A stretch of 64,000 nt of DNA, from contig JAPXFQ010001387.1 of NCBI GenBank assembly GCA_028564705.1, positions 124,001-188,000 on the forward strand. The letters are read 5' to 3'. The stretch is from Apricaphanius iberus. Lineage: Eukaryota; Chordata; Actinopteri; Cyprinodontiformes; Aphaniidae. How positions within the stretch are numbered: position 1 is the stretch's first letter; each line of letters begins with the position of its first letter. Position numbers and translations under genes: made by a program. Positions 63,955-64,000 of this stretch are shown here, piece by piece. The notes beneath the pieces are model-generated. The model ran no database searches and was not told where the DNA came from. It saw only the letters and a list, made by a program, of their open reading frames with translations.

Positions 63955-64000
63955 TATGATTAAATTAAAATGACTTCTTGTAAATTGCCTTGAGATGGCG
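63955..64000 (+). mobile_element. L2-type tail entering the right edge
   Basis: The closing bases ttgtaaattgccttgagatg are the start of the L2-type tail. The remainder lies outside the window. Confidence 0.5.

Larger units (their letters stand above)
49878..64000 (+). other. itsn1 intron after SH3E, no long-form exons seen
   Basis: Over 14 kb contain repeats and the candidate short-isoform exon at 54734. No segment reads like the DH, PH or C2 domains. Stretches at 52000-53000, 56400-57150, 57600-58700 and 60550-61850 show no clear element apart from a hAT-like end (caggggcgtatccagga) near 52659. Confidence 0.7.

Noticed and set aside
55200..64000. Presence of DH/PH/C2 exons
   Set aside because: I scanned for the expected DH text (ERKRQGYIHELI-like) and found none; these exons are taken to lie downstream.
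1..64000. CRISPR arrays, operons or prokaryotic mobile systems
   Set aside because: The sequence is vertebrate with spliced genes and fish transposons; regular repeats are microsatellites.

Overview
The window is vertebrate, and almost certainly teleost, genomic DNA. It holds one protein-coding gene on the + strand, intersectin 1 (itsn1), which enters from the left edge and leaves to the right. I placed 25 exons between 152 and 49877 by GT/AG boundaries, reading phase and resemblance to the known ITSN1 protein. They total 3,237 nt (1,078 full codons plus 3 nt at the ends) in one frame with no stop. In order they encode the linker before EH2, the EH2 domain (2407-2882), the KLERQ-rich coiled coil (4349-11408), a divergent Glu/Lys-rich linker (27437-27931), and SH3A to SH3E (30164-49877). 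EH1 lies upstream of the window. No DH, PH or C2 exon of the long isoform is visible through base 64000. A candidate last exon of the short isoform starts at 54734, where T from 49877 joins GA to make a TGA stop.

Two small exons matter most. A 15-nt microexon (30492-30506) encodes VKGEW inside SH3A, matching the known neuronal microexon of mammalian ITSN1. An 84-nt phase-0/phase-0 candidate cassette exon at 15871-15954, inside the roughly 16 kb intron of the coiled coil, would add 28 residues.

The remaining sequence is intronic and heavily colonised by transposons typical of fish. The largest is a nearly full-length L2/CR1-clade LINE on the - strand (about 36689-41530). Its ORF1 carries an SGNH-esterase domain. 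A single in-frame TGA separates ORF1 from the endonuclease-RT ORF, which has no ATG before the endonuclease motifs. The catalytic RT core has been lost and a poly-Asn microsatellite lies at the junction. The element's 3' region holds about 390 bp of diverged 28S rRNA sequence. Other elements are several Tc1-like copies (7890-8276, 22845-24367, 47495-49323, 62560-63790), hAT-type elements with 8-bp target duplications (11640-11975, 44128-44450, 50721-51865, 55923-56401), Harbinger-type MITEs with TTA duplications (13643-14100, 53026-53582), a TTAA-flanked MITE (4472-4882), tRNA-derived SINEs with L2-like tails (18600-18827, 33985-34295, 57393-57598), and a large foldback with two opposed tRNA-like sequences (45661-46476).

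There is no prokaryotic-type content, no CRISPR array and no second host gene. All calls come from reading the sequence and from family knowledge; no alignment or database search was run.
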